This document shows positions 6,476-14,475 of a DNA stretch of 22,136 nucleotides, piece by piece. This stretch comes from an uncultured Clostridia bacterium (GTDB lineage: Bacteria; Bacillota; Clostridia; Christensenellales; Borkfalkiaceae): NCBI GenBank assembly GCA_947629845.1, contig CANRFD010000013.1:1-22136 (forward strand). The letters run 5' to 3'. Made by a program: the position numbers and the translations under genes. Position 1 is the first letter of the stretch; each line of letters starts with the position of its first letter. The notes under the pieces were generated by a model, which was not told where the DNA came from, made no database searches, and was given only the letters and a program-made list of their open reading frames with translations.

Positions 6476-8548
6476 ATGCAAAAAAAGCATGCAAGGGAAA
6501 GGATCCTGATCGTAGACGATTCCGAGATGAACCGTTCCATCCTTGCCGATATGCTCGCGGACGAATTCGACGTGACGGAAGCGGAGGACGGGGAAGTCGC
6601 AATTGACATACTGGGGCGGGAAAAGGACGCATTTACGCTGGTGCTGCTCGATATCGTCATGCCCAAAAAGGACGGCTTCGATGTGCTCACCGAGATGAAC
6701 CGCAGCCATCTGATCGAGGATCTGCCCGTCATCATGGTCTCGGCGGAGACGGCGTCCGCGCAGATCGAGCGGGCGTACGAGTTAGGCGCGACCGACTTTA
6801 TCATGCGCCCGTTTGACGCCTCCATCGTCCACCGCCGCGTGCTGAATACCATCTTCCTCTACGCAAAGCAGCGCAAACTCATCGGGATCATCGAAGCGCA
6901 GCTCAACGAAAAAGAGCAGAACAAGAGCATGATGCTGGATATTCTCAGCCACATCGTGGAGTTCCGCAACGGCGAGAGCGGGCCGCACATCCTGCATGTG
7001 CGCATCATCACCGACCTGCTGCTTCGCAACCTCTCGAGAAAGACAGACAGGTACCCGCTGTCGGAGACGGAGATCTCGGTGATCAGCATGGCCTCCACCC
7101 TGCACGACATCGGGAAGATCGGCATCGACGATAAAATTCTCAACAAACCCGGCAAACTCACCGCAGAGGAGTATGCCATTATGAAGACGCACAGCATGAT
7201 CGGCGCGAAGATGCTCAGCGGGCTCTCCATGCACAGGGACAATCCCCTCGTGCTGCGTGCCTATGAGATCTGCCGCTGGCACCACGAGCGGTGGGACGGC
7301 GGGGGATATCCCGAGGGGCTGATGGGGGACGATATCCCCATTTCGGCGCAGGTCGTCTCCATTGCGGACGCGTACGACGCCCTCGTGAGCCCGCGGGTGT
7401 ATAAGCCCGCCCTCTCCCACGAGGAGGCCAAGGAAATGATCCTCTCGGGCAAGTGCGGGGCGTTCAACCCGCTGCTGCTCGAGTGCCTCTCCGAGGAGTT
7501 CGAGCACATCCGCGATTCGCTCTCGCAGGACGTGACCGTGCTCGAATCCAAGCGCGAGATCAAAAATTACGCCGACGCCGCGCGGCACGCCAAGACGGCG
7601 AACGCCTCCGAGCGTACGCTGAAGCTCCTCGACTACGAGCGCATGAAGTTCAACTTCTACGCCGAGCTCACGGAGGAGATCCAATTCGAATACAACGTGG
7701 AGGACAATATCCTAAAATTGTCACCCTGGGGTGCGAAAAAGCTGGGTATGGAGGAGGAAGTCGCCAATCCCGCGGGGGATCCGCGCCTGCAGATGCAGCT
7801 CGGTTTGGGCTGGCAGCAGCAGTTCAGGAGCTACTTCAGAAAGACGTCGCCCGACAAGCCCGACTTCCGCCAGGAGTGCATGCTGCGCATCGGCGGGGAG
7901 AGCCGCTGGTACAATCTGATCTTCCGCACCTTCTGGACGGACGACCCCAAGCCAACCATCGAGAGCGCCATCGGGAAGGTGGTGGACGTGCACGATACCC
8001 ACGTCGCCATCAAGGAGCTCAAGGAGAGATCCATCCGCGATCCGCTTACGGGGCTTCTGAACCGTGACGGCGTGAGCGAGGAGCTCGCGCAGAAGTTTTC
8101 GCACTTCCCCCAGCGCAAGTATGCCGTCGCCGTGCTCGATATCGACAGCTTCAAGAACGTGAACGACCTCTACGGCCACCTCTTCGGCGACAAGGTGCTG
8201 CGCGAAGTGGCGGAGCGCCTCGTGCACAGCACGCGGGTACACGACATGTGCGCCCGTATCGGCGGCGATGAATTTCTCATCATCTTCGACTACGACGCGG
8301 ATATTCACGTCATCATCGCACGCGTGTTCAAGGCGCTGTGCGGCAAGGTGGACGACTTCGAGGTGACGGTGAGCATGGGCGTGGCGGAGATGACGGAAAA
8401 GACGCAGACCTATGCCGAGCTGTTCCATAAGGCGGATATCGCGCTGTATGCCTCCAAAAAGGCGGGCAAGGCGAATTATCATTTCTATGACGACTCCATG
8501 GGCGACGAGGTCGCCGATGTGGTCGACGGAAGGGAGGAAGAAGAATGA
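6476..8548 (+). CDS. Response regulator with HD-GYP phosphodiesterase, PAS-like and GGDEF cyclase domains (bifunctional c-di-GMP enzyme)
   Basis: The protein has 690 residues. Residues 9-125 form a receiver domain with phosphoacceptor Asp59 (LLDIVMP). Residues about 150-345 form an HD-GYP domain whose metal ligands appear complete: His171, HDIGK at 210-214, MKTHSMIG, HHERWDGGGYP at 269-279 and ADAYDAL. Such domains hydrolyse c-di-GMP. Residues about 385-515 look PAS-like with a PAC-type end (VVDVHD). Residues about 520-675 are a diguanylate cyclase with intact GGDEF (596-600) and an I-site RVHD (587-590) exactly five residues before it, so product inhibition is expected. Both activities look competent, so phosphorylation or the PAS domain may decide which dominates. 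The start is 16 bases after the previous gene, and the end overlaps the HPt gene as ATGA. The natural target is PilB, encoded at 11673, whose N terminus matches a c-di-GMP receptor. Confidence 0.93.
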   Translation: MQKKHARERILIVDDSEMNRSILADMLADEFDVTEAEDGEVAIDILGREKDAFTLVLLDIVMPKKDGFDVLTEMNRSHLIEDLPVIMVSAETASAQIERAYELGATDFIMRPFDASIVHRRVLNTIFLYAKQRKLIGIIEAQLNEKEQNKSMMLDILSHIVEFRNGESGPHILHVRIITDLLLRNLSRKTDRYPLSETEISVISMASTLHDIGKIGIDDKILNKPGKLTAEEYAIMKTHSMIGAKMLSGLSMHRDNPLVLRAYEICRWHHERWDGGGYPEGLMGDDIPISAQVVSIADAYDALVSPRVYKPALSHEEAKEMILSGKCGAFNPLLLECLSEEFEHIRDSLSQDVTVLESKREIKNYADAARHAKTANASERTLKLLDYERMKFNFYAELTEEIQFEYNVEDNILKLSPWGAKKLGMEEEVANPAGDPRLQMQLGLGWQQQFRSYFRKTSPDKPDFRQECMLRIGGESRWYNLIFRTFWTDDPKPTIESAIGKVVDVHDTHVAIKELKERSIRDPLTGLLNRDGVSEELAQKFSHFPQRKYAVAVLDIDSFKNVNDLYGHLFGDKVLREVAERLVHSTRVHDMCARIGGDEFLIIFDYDADIHVIIARVFKALCGKVDDFEVTVSMGVAEMTEKTQTYAELFHKADIALYASKKAGKANYHFYDDSMGDEVADVVDGREEEE

Positions 8549-8907
8549 CACTCGAACAATGTTACGAAGCGCTCGGTGGCGACTATGCCGACGTGATCGC
8601 TCGGCTGCGGAGCGAACGGCTGGTGCAGAAGTTTGTGCTGAAATTTCCCGGCGACGGGAGCTACGCCCTGCTGATGAGCTCGCTCGGAGAGGGCAACGCG
8701 CAGGAGGCGTTCCGCGCGGCGCACACCATCAAGGGCATGTGCCAGAATTTGAGCTTCACGACGCTTGAGAAGTCGGCGGCTGCGCTGACGGAAATTCTGC
8801 GGGGCGGCGACTTAAAGGGCGCAGAGCAGTATCTTCCCGCCGTGACCGCCGACTACGGGCGGACGGTGGAGGCCATCAAGGAGTACGAAAAGAGCATCAC
8901 GGGCTGA
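8545..8907 (+). CDS. Free-standing histidine phosphotransfer (HPt) protein
   Basis: This 120-residue, mostly helical protein has the HPt signature AAHTIKGMCQNL, with the phosphorylatable His60. Family members have a four-helix bundle that accepts phosphate from one receiver domain and passes it to another. Its ATG overlaps the stop of the REC-HD-GYP-GGDEF gene by four bases, and the following gene encodes a hybrid kinase with two receivers but no HPt domain of its own. The placement therefore suggests a three-protein phosphorelay: kinase receiver to His60 to Asp59 of the c-di-GMP enzyme. This is inferred from context; the family assignment itself is firm. Confidence 0.9.
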   Translation: MTLEQCYEALGGDYADVIARLRSERLVQKFVLKFPGDGSYALLMSSLGEGNAQEAFRAAHTIKGMCQNLSFTTLEKSAAALTEILRGGDLKGAEQYLPAVTADYGRTVEAIKEYEKSITG

Positions 8908-8944
8908 TTCTGCGGGCAGACGGACAGCGCAAACGGAGAGACGA

Positions 8945-11641
8945 ATGGCGGAACGAAAGAAACAAAAAAGCAACATCATCCACCATGCGAAAAACCTGTT
9001 TTTCGGAGAGAGCAGCATGCTGGCGACGGCGATCCTGATCACCGTCATCATCATGAGCTTTCTCGCGGCCTATTTCGGGTGCGACCGCATCGCGCGCAAC
9101 CGCGGAATGGATCAGTTCGAGGACGCTGCCAACACCGTGATCGACCAGATCAATTCCAAGTTCGAACGGGACGGCGAGGTGCTCGAATCGATGGCGGCTA
9201 TCCTCGCCAACTGCGGCGCGTTCGACACGGACACGGTGGACGAGGACGCGCTGCTCGAGAGCCTCTCCGAGATCAAGCCGCTGCAACAGACGCTGAATTT
9301 ACGCATTTTGCTGCCCAACGACGTCATCTATCTGCCCGACGAGCATACGCTGCCCGCGACCATGAACCAATTCGAGTACGAGACGGAATTGCAGCACGGC
9401 AAGCACATCTCGCACCGCTTCGAGAGCAAACGAGAGGGCTGGGAGGGGACGCAGCTCATCGCGCACTTCGTGCCCATTCTGAAGAACGGGCAGCCCGTCG
9501 CGCTGCTGTACGGCGTTACGGTGCTCTCGCAGCTGCCCTCTATGCTGCGCACCGACAACATCTATAATTCCAATGCGAGCGTCATGATCTTCGACGTCAC
9601 GAGCGAACAGCACGACGCGATCATGGACACATTGCACGGCGCCAAGACCGACCCCGAGACGGGGAACATGGTATACGATACGTCGTACCGCCTCCGCTCC
9701 TTCGACGATTTTCAGTTGGAGACGGGGGGAAAGTCGGCGGAAGAGTTGAAAGAGGACATCTGCGCGCTCAAACGGGGCTATACGCAGGTGCGCTCCCAGA
9801 CGACGGGGCAGTGGCTGGACTTCTACTATGCGCCCGCCCGCGGCGTCGTCGCCGACCAGTGGGAGATCTGCATCAGCGTTCCTTCCTCGCTCGCCTTCGG
9901 CGACGTGGAGCGCGTGGGGATCGTGTTCATCATCGTGGGCGCCGTGTGCCTTCTCGCCTTCCTCGCCTATGTGTTCTGGATGCGGCAGGCCGCCAAGCGG
10001 GCGATCAAGAAGACCGTCGACCGCGCCGTGCTCGAAGAGAAGCTCCACAAGGCGGAGGCGGCGGAGCGCGCCAAGACGGCCTTCCTCTCCAATATGTCGC
10101 ACGATATCCGCACCCCGATGAACGCCATTCTCGGCTTTACGGCCCTCGCCGAGGCCAACATCGACAACAAGGAGCGCGTGCAGGACTATCTCAAGAAGAT
10201 CCTCTCCTCGGGCAATCACCTGCTCTCGCTCATCAACGATATCCTCGACATGTCGCGCATCGAGAGCGGAAAACTCAACATCGAGGAGAAGCCCTGCAAT
10301 ATCTCCGATATCTTCCGCGACATGCGCAACATCATCCAGACGCAGATGAAGAGCAAGCAGCTCAACTTCTACATGGACACCCTCGACATCGTGGACGAGG
10401 ACATCTTCTGCGATAAACTGCACATCAACCAGGTGCTTCTCAACCTGCTCTCCAACTCCATCAAATTCACGCCGGCGGGCGGCTCGGTCTCGCTCACCAT
10501 CCGCCAGAAGGCGGGGGCGCCCGCAGGGTACGGCGCCTATGAGATCCGCGTGAAGGACACGGGCATCGGCATGAGCGCAGAATTTGCACAGCACATCTTC
10601 GAGCCCTTCGAGCGCGAGCGCACCTCCACGGTGAGCGGCATTCAGGGCTCCGGGCTCGGCATGGCGATCACCAAGAGCATCATCGACACCATGGGCGGCA
10701 CCATCGAGCTGAAAACCGAGAAGAACAAGGGCAGCGAATTTATCATCAACCTGCAGTTCCGCCTGCAATCGGAGCGGAAATTCGTGGAGGTCATCCACGA
10801 GCTCGTGGGGCTGCGCGCCCTCGTCGTGGACGACAACTTCGATACCTGCGACAGCGTCTCCAAGATGCTGATGCGGATCGGCATGCGTTCGGAATGGACG
10901 CTGTACGGCAAGGAAGCGGTGCTCCGCGCCCAGCAGGCGGTGGAGGTGGGCGACTCCTTCTCCGTGTACATCATCGACTGGGTGATGCCCGACCTCTCGG
11001 GCTTCGAGATCGTCCGCCAGATCCGCAGGATCGTGGGAGACGAGATCCCCATCATCATCATTTCGGCATACGATGTTTCGTCGATCATGGAGGAGGCCAA
11101 GGACATCGGCGTCACCGCCTACTGCAACAAGCCCATCTTCCTCTCCGAGCTGCGCGAGACGCTCGTCTCGGTGATCGAGAAGCGCACGCCCGACCGCGAC
11201 ACCGCCTCTTCGGCGCTCGCCTCGGAGGACGAGATCAAGCTGTTCAAGGGCAAGCGCCTGCTCCTCGTCGAGGACAACGAGCTCAACCGCGAGATCGCGG
11301 AGGAGATCCTTTTGGAGAGCGGGTTCGAAGTGGAGACGGCGGAGGACGGCAAGATCGCCGTGGAAAAGGTGAGTTCGTCCGCGCCCGGGTACTATTCGCT
11401 CATCCTGATGGACATTCAGATGCCCGTGATGGACGGCTACGAGGCGACGCGCAAGATCCGCGCGCTCAAGGATAGGAGCCTCGCTTCCATTCCCATCGTC
11501 GCCATGACGGCGAACGCCTTCGACGAGGACAGGAAAATGGCGGCCGATTGCGGCATGGACGGCCACGTCGCCAAGCCCATCGATATCGCGATTTTGAAGC
11601 GCGAACTCAAGACGCACCTCGCGAAGAGGACGAACAACTGA
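8945..11641 (+). CDS. Membrane hybrid sensor histidine kinase with two receiver domains
   Basis: The product has 898 residues. TM1 spans about 25-44 and TM2 about 324-346; the roughly 280 residues between them would be an extracellular sensor, by layout perhaps a Cache-type fold (NLRILLPNDVIYLPDE, HFVPILKNGQPVALLYGVTV). The HisKA domain carries His386 in SHDIRTPMN. The ATPase domain follows, with NQVLLNLLSNSIKFT, KDTGIGM and GSGLGMA. Two receivers complete the chain: REC1 with Asp678 (IIDWVMPDLSG) and REC2 with Asp823 (LMDIQMPVMDGYEAT). It begins 37 bases after the HPt gene. The lack of its own HPt domain fits use of that neighbour. The ligand is unknown. The kinase on the minus strand at 20811-22136 has the same HATPase-REC-REC order and the same unusual D-W after the REC1 aspartate, so the two look like paralogues. 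Confidence 0.93.
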   Translation: MAERKKQKSNIIHHAKNLFFGESSMLATAILITVIIMSFLAAYFGCDRIARNRGMDQFEDAANTVIDQINSKFERDGEVLESMAAILANCGAFDTDTVDEDALLESLSEIKPLQQTLNLRILLPNDVIYLPDEHTLPATMNQFEYETELQHGKHISHRFESKREGWEGTQLIAHFVPILKNGQPVALLYGVTVLSQLPSMLRTDNIYNSNASVMIFDVTSEQHDAIMDTLHGAKTDPETGNMVYDTSYRLRSFDDFQLETGGKSAEELKEDICALKRGYTQVRSQTTGQWLDFYYAPARGVVADQWEICISVPSSLAFGDVERVGIVFIIVGAVCLLAFLAYVFWMRQAAKRAIKKTVDRAVLEEKLHKAEAAERAKTAFLSNMSHDIRTPMNAILGFTALAEANIDNKERVQDYLKKILSSGNHLLSLINDILDMSRIESGKLNIEEKPCNISDIFRDMRNIIQTQMKSKQLNFYMDTLDIVDEDIFCDKLHINQVLLNLLSNSIKFTPAGGSVSLTIRQKAGAPAGYGAYEIRVKDTGIGMSAEFAQHIFEPFERERTSTVSGIQGSGLGMAITKSIIDTMGGTIELKTEKNKGSEFIINLQFRLQSERKFVEVIHELVGLRALVVDDNFDTCDSVSKMLMRIGMRSEWTLYGKEAVLRAQQAVEVGDSFSVYIIDWVMPDLSGFEIVRQIRRIVGDEIPIIIISAYDVSSIMEEAKDIGVTAYCNKPIFLSELRETLVSVIEKRTPDRDTASSALASEDEIKLFKGKRLLLVEDNELNREIAEEILLESGFEVETAEDGKIAVEKVSSSAPGYYSLILMDIQMPVMDGYEATRKIRALKDRSLASIPIVAMTANAFDEDRKMAADCGMDGHVAKPIDIAILKRELKTHLAKRTNN

Positions 11642-11644
11642 CCC

Positions 11645-11659
11645 GCGGAAGCCATCCGC
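11645..11659 (+). other. Intercistronic hairpin before pilB
   Basis: GCGGA (11645-11649) and TCCGC (11655-11659) form a five-base stem with loop AGCCA, directly before the AAAGGAG-type ribosome binding site of pilB. There is no T run, so it is not a terminator; it may affect mRNA processing or access of ribosomes. Confidence 0.3.
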
Positions 11660-11672
11660 AAAGGAGAAAAGC

Positions 11673-13364
11673 ATGGAATATCTTCGCCTCGGCGACATTC
11701 TCGTGAATAACGGCGCGATCACGCAGGAACAGCTCGACCAAGCGCTCGCCCTGCAGAAGTCGAAAAAGGAACGGCTCGGCACCATTCTCATCGAAGAGGG
11801 CATCATCAACGAACAGCTGCTCATCGAGACGCTGGAAATGCAGCTCGGCATCGACTTTATCGATTTGACCAAGGTGCGCATCCCCGTTGAACTCGCCGCC
11901 GTCGTTCCCAAGAACATCGCACGCCGCCACGGCGTCGTGCCCGTAAAATTGGAGCGGGACGAACTCACGCTCGCCATGTCCGATCCCTTGAACTTCGTCG
12001 CGCTCGAGGAGGTGCGCACGGCGACGCGCAAGCGCGTTCTGCCCAAGATCGCGACGACGGCCGCCGTCAACAAGGCGATCTCGACGCTGTACGGCAACGA
12101 GGGCGTTGCCCGTGCCATCGAGGAGATGCGCAGCGACGCCTCGCGGGAGAACGCGGGCGCCCGTGCACGCGCGGAGGAAGTCGCCGACGACGCACAGCAA
12201 TCGGCGCCGACCGTCCGCCTCGTCAATTCCATTCTCGAACGCGCGGCGGCGGAGCGCGCGAGCGATATCCACATCGAGCCCCGCGTGGACGAGGTCGTCG
12301 TGCGCATGCGCGTGGACGGCAAGCTGCGCACGGTGCTCACCGTGCCCGAGGACTTGAAGCGCACCGTCGTTTCCCGCCTGAAGATCATGGGGGGGATGGA
12401 CATCGCGGAGTCCCGCGTGCCGCAGGACGGCCGCGCCAACGTGCTCGTAAAGGGGCACAGCATCGACCTCCGTATGTCTACGCTGCCCGCCATGTACGGC
12501 GAAAAGGTCGTGATAAGGCTGCTCGATAAGTCGGCGCAGCTGCTCGACGCCAAGGCGATCGGGCTGGAGGGGAGCAATCTCGAAAAGTACAACCGCCTGA
12601 TCGCGTGCGCCCACGGCATGGTGCTCATCGTCGGCCCCACGGGCTCGGGCAAATCTTCCACCATGTACACGATGATCCGTTCGCTCAACACCGACGAAGT
12701 CAACCTCGTCACGCTGGAGGATCCCGTGGAATACGATATCGACGGCGTGACGCAGGTTCAGATCAACGAAAAGACGGGGCTGACGTTCGCGGGCGGGCTG
12801 CGTTCCGTCCTGCGGCAGGATCCCGACATCATCGCCATCGGCGAGATCCGGGACAGCGAGACGGCGGAGATCGCCATCCGCTCGGCCATCACGGGGCACC
12901 TCGTGCTCTCCACCGTGCACACCAACGACGCGCTCTCCGCCATCGACCGCCTCGTCGATATCGGCGTTGCGCCCTATCTCATTTCCGACGCGCTCAACGG
13001 CGTGGTCTCGCAGCGGCTCGTGCGGCGCATCTGCCCCAACTGCAAGGAGGAATACACGCCTTCGGCCGCGCAGCTCCGCGCCCTCGGCTGCAAGGAGGAC
13101 GCCGGCATCCGCTTCTACCGCGGCAGGGGCTGCCCGCAGTGCTTCCACACGGGGTACTCGGGGCGGACGGCCGTCTTTGAGATCCTGATCCTCGACAGAG
13201 AGATGAAACACGCGGTCGCCTCGGGCACCCACACGGCGCAGCTCGAAAAGGAGATCGCAAGCGGCGCGTTCGTTCCGCTGATCGCGGACTGCCGCAGGCT
13301 GGTGCTCGAGGGCGTGACCTCGGCGGAAGAGGCGCTCGGCGTTCTCAATGCGACCATAGAATAA
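11673..13364 (+). CDS. pilB: PilB, type IV pilus extension ATPase with c-di-GMP-binding MshEN domain
   Basis: The 563-residue product is a GspE/PilB-family motor. The N terminus carries two 24-residue motifs, Arg5-Gln28 and Arg34-Gln57, separated by five residues (KSKKE). Each follows R-L-G-x2-hydrophobic2-x2-G, then L-x3-L-x2-Q, the published MshEN signature for high-affinity c-di-GMP binding; the only deviation is an Ala at one aliphatic position of the first motif. The C-terminal ATPase has Walker A GPTGSGKS (321-328), Walker B IIAIGEIRD with Glu391, the His box GHLVLSTVHTND, and the zinc cysteines CPNC and CPQC. It powers addition of pilins at the membrane together with PilC. The start follows AAAGGAG by a normal distance. 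Lying three genes after a c-di-GMP cyclase/phosphodiesterase, it is the likely output of that signal. Confidence 0.96.
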   Translation: MEYLRLGDILVNNGAITQEQLDQALALQKSKKERLGTILIEEGIINEQLLIETLEMQLGIDFIDLTKVRIPVELAAVVPKNIARRHGVVPVKLERDELTLAMSDPLNFVALEEVRTATRKRVLPKIATTAAVNKAISTLYGNEGVARAIEEMRSDASRENAGARARAEEVADDAQQSAPTVRLVNSILERAAAERASDIHIEPRVDEVVVRMRVDGKLRTVLTVPEDLKRTVVSRLKIMGGMDIAESRVPQDGRANVLVKGHSIDLRMSTLPAMYGEKVVIRLLDKSAQLLDAKAIGLEGSNLEKYNRLIACAHGMVLIVGPTGSGKSSTMYTMIRSLNTDEVNLVTLEDPVEYDIDGVTQVQINEKTGLTFAGGLRSVLRQDPDIIAIGEIRDSETAEIAIRSAITGHLVLSTVHTNDALSAIDRLVDIGVAPYLISDALNGVVSQRLVRRICPNCKEEYTPSAAQLRALGCKEDAGIRFYRGRGCPQCFHTGYSGRTAVFEILILDREMKHAVASGTHTAQLEKEIASGAFVPLIADCRRLVLEGVTSAEEALGVLNATIE

Positions 13365-13379
13365 GGACGGAGGGAAGGC

Positions 13380-14429
13380 ATGCACATCCAACTCGATACG
13401 CTCATCGCAAATGCCAAGGCGCACGGCGCTTCGGATATCCACCTCGTGCGCGGGCTTCCGCCCCGCATCCGCGTGGACGGCGAACTGATCGACTTCGGCA
13501 ACACGCTCACCGCGGCGGACTGCGAGGCCTATGCGCGCGACATGGCGGGAGAGGAGTACGCCAAGATAGAGAAGAGGGGAGAGCTCGACCTTGCGATTAC
13601 CTTCCCGGGGGCCATCCGCTGCCGCATCAATCTGTTCCGCCAGCAGGGGTCGGTCTCGGCGGCCATCCGCATTCTCTCCGAGACCATTCCCGAACTCTCC
13701 ACGCTCGGCCTGCCGCCGACGGTGGAAAAGCTGCCCAAGCTGAAGCGGGGCATCGTGCTCGTGACGGGGGAGACGGGGTCGGGCAAGTCGACGACGCTCG
13801 CCGCCATGCTCAACTGCATCAACCACACCAAGAACGGGCACATCATCACACTCGAAGATCCCATAGAATACATCTATAAGCCCGATAAATGCGTCATCAA
13901 CCAGCGGGAGATCGGCGCGGACACCGAGAGCTATGCTTCCGGCCTGCGCGCCGTGCTGCGCGAGGATCCCGACGTCATCCTCGTCGGCGAGATGCGCGAC
14001 CTTGCGACCATCGAGACGGCGCTGACGGCGGCGGAGACGGGGCACCTCGTGTTCGCCACGCTGCACACCAACTCGGCGCCCGATTCCGTCGACCGCGTCG
14101 TGGACGTGTTCCCCGAGATGCGGCAGCGCCAGATCAGGATGCAGCTCTCCACGACGCTCATGGCCGTTCTGTCGCAGCAGCTGCTTCCCAAGCGCAGCGG
14201 GGGAAGGGTCGCGGCGTGCGAGCTCATGATGGTGACGCCCGCGATCAGAAATCTCATCCGCGAGGGCAAGACGCCGCAGATCGCAAGCGCAATGGCGACG
14301 TCCGCCTCCGAGGGATCGGTGACGATGGACAATTCGCTCATCGCGCTGTACCGCAGGCAGGTCATCACGGGCGAGACGGCACGCGCCGCCGCACACGACG
14401 CGGAGTATGTCCGCAGAAATACGATATAA
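13380..14429 (+). CDS. pilT: PilT, pilus retraction ATPase
   Basis: The product has 349 residues, the usual PilT length. It lacks the MshEN domain of PilB and starts with the short PAS-like region (ASDIHLVRGLPPRIRVDGEL). The ATPase has Walker A GETGSGKS (130-137), Walker B ILVGEMRD with Glu204 and the His box GHLVFATLHTNS. The motif AIRNLIREGK (288-297) is the PilT-specific sequence required for retraction, which distinguishes it from PilB and from PilU-like relatives. The ATG at 13380 follows GGAGGGAAGG, 15 bases after pilB. Its presence means the pili are probably dynamic and able to support twitching, DNA uptake or surface sensing; which of these applies cannot be told. Confidence 0.96.
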   Translation: MHIQLDTLIANAKAHGASDIHLVRGLPPRIRVDGELIDFGNTLTAADCEAYARDMAGEEYAKIEKRGELDLAITFPGAIRCRINLFRQQGSVSAAIRILSETIPELSTLGLPPTVEKLPKLKRGIVLVTGETGSGKSTTLAAMLNCINHTKNGHIITLEDPIEYIYKPDKCVINQREIGADTESYASGLRAVLREDPDVILVGEMRDLATIETALTAAETGHLVFATLHTNSAPDSVDRVVDVFPEMRQRQIRMQLSTTLMAVLSQQLLPKRSGGRVAACELMMVTPAIRNLIREGKTPQIASAMATSASEGSVTMDNSLIALYRRQVITGETARAAAHDAEYVRRNTI

Positions 14430-14433
14430 AGAC

Positions 14434-14447
14434 GCGGCGCAAGCCGC
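14434..14447 (+). other. GNRA-capped hairpin between pilT and pilC
   Basis: GCGGC (14434-14438) and GCCGC (14443-14447) enclose GCAA, a GNRA tetraloop, in the 46-base spacer. No T run follows. Such very stable small hairpins can protect the 3' end of a processed upstream message. Confidence 0.35.
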
Positions 14448-14475
14448 ATAAGGGAAACAAGCACAAGGAGGACGT

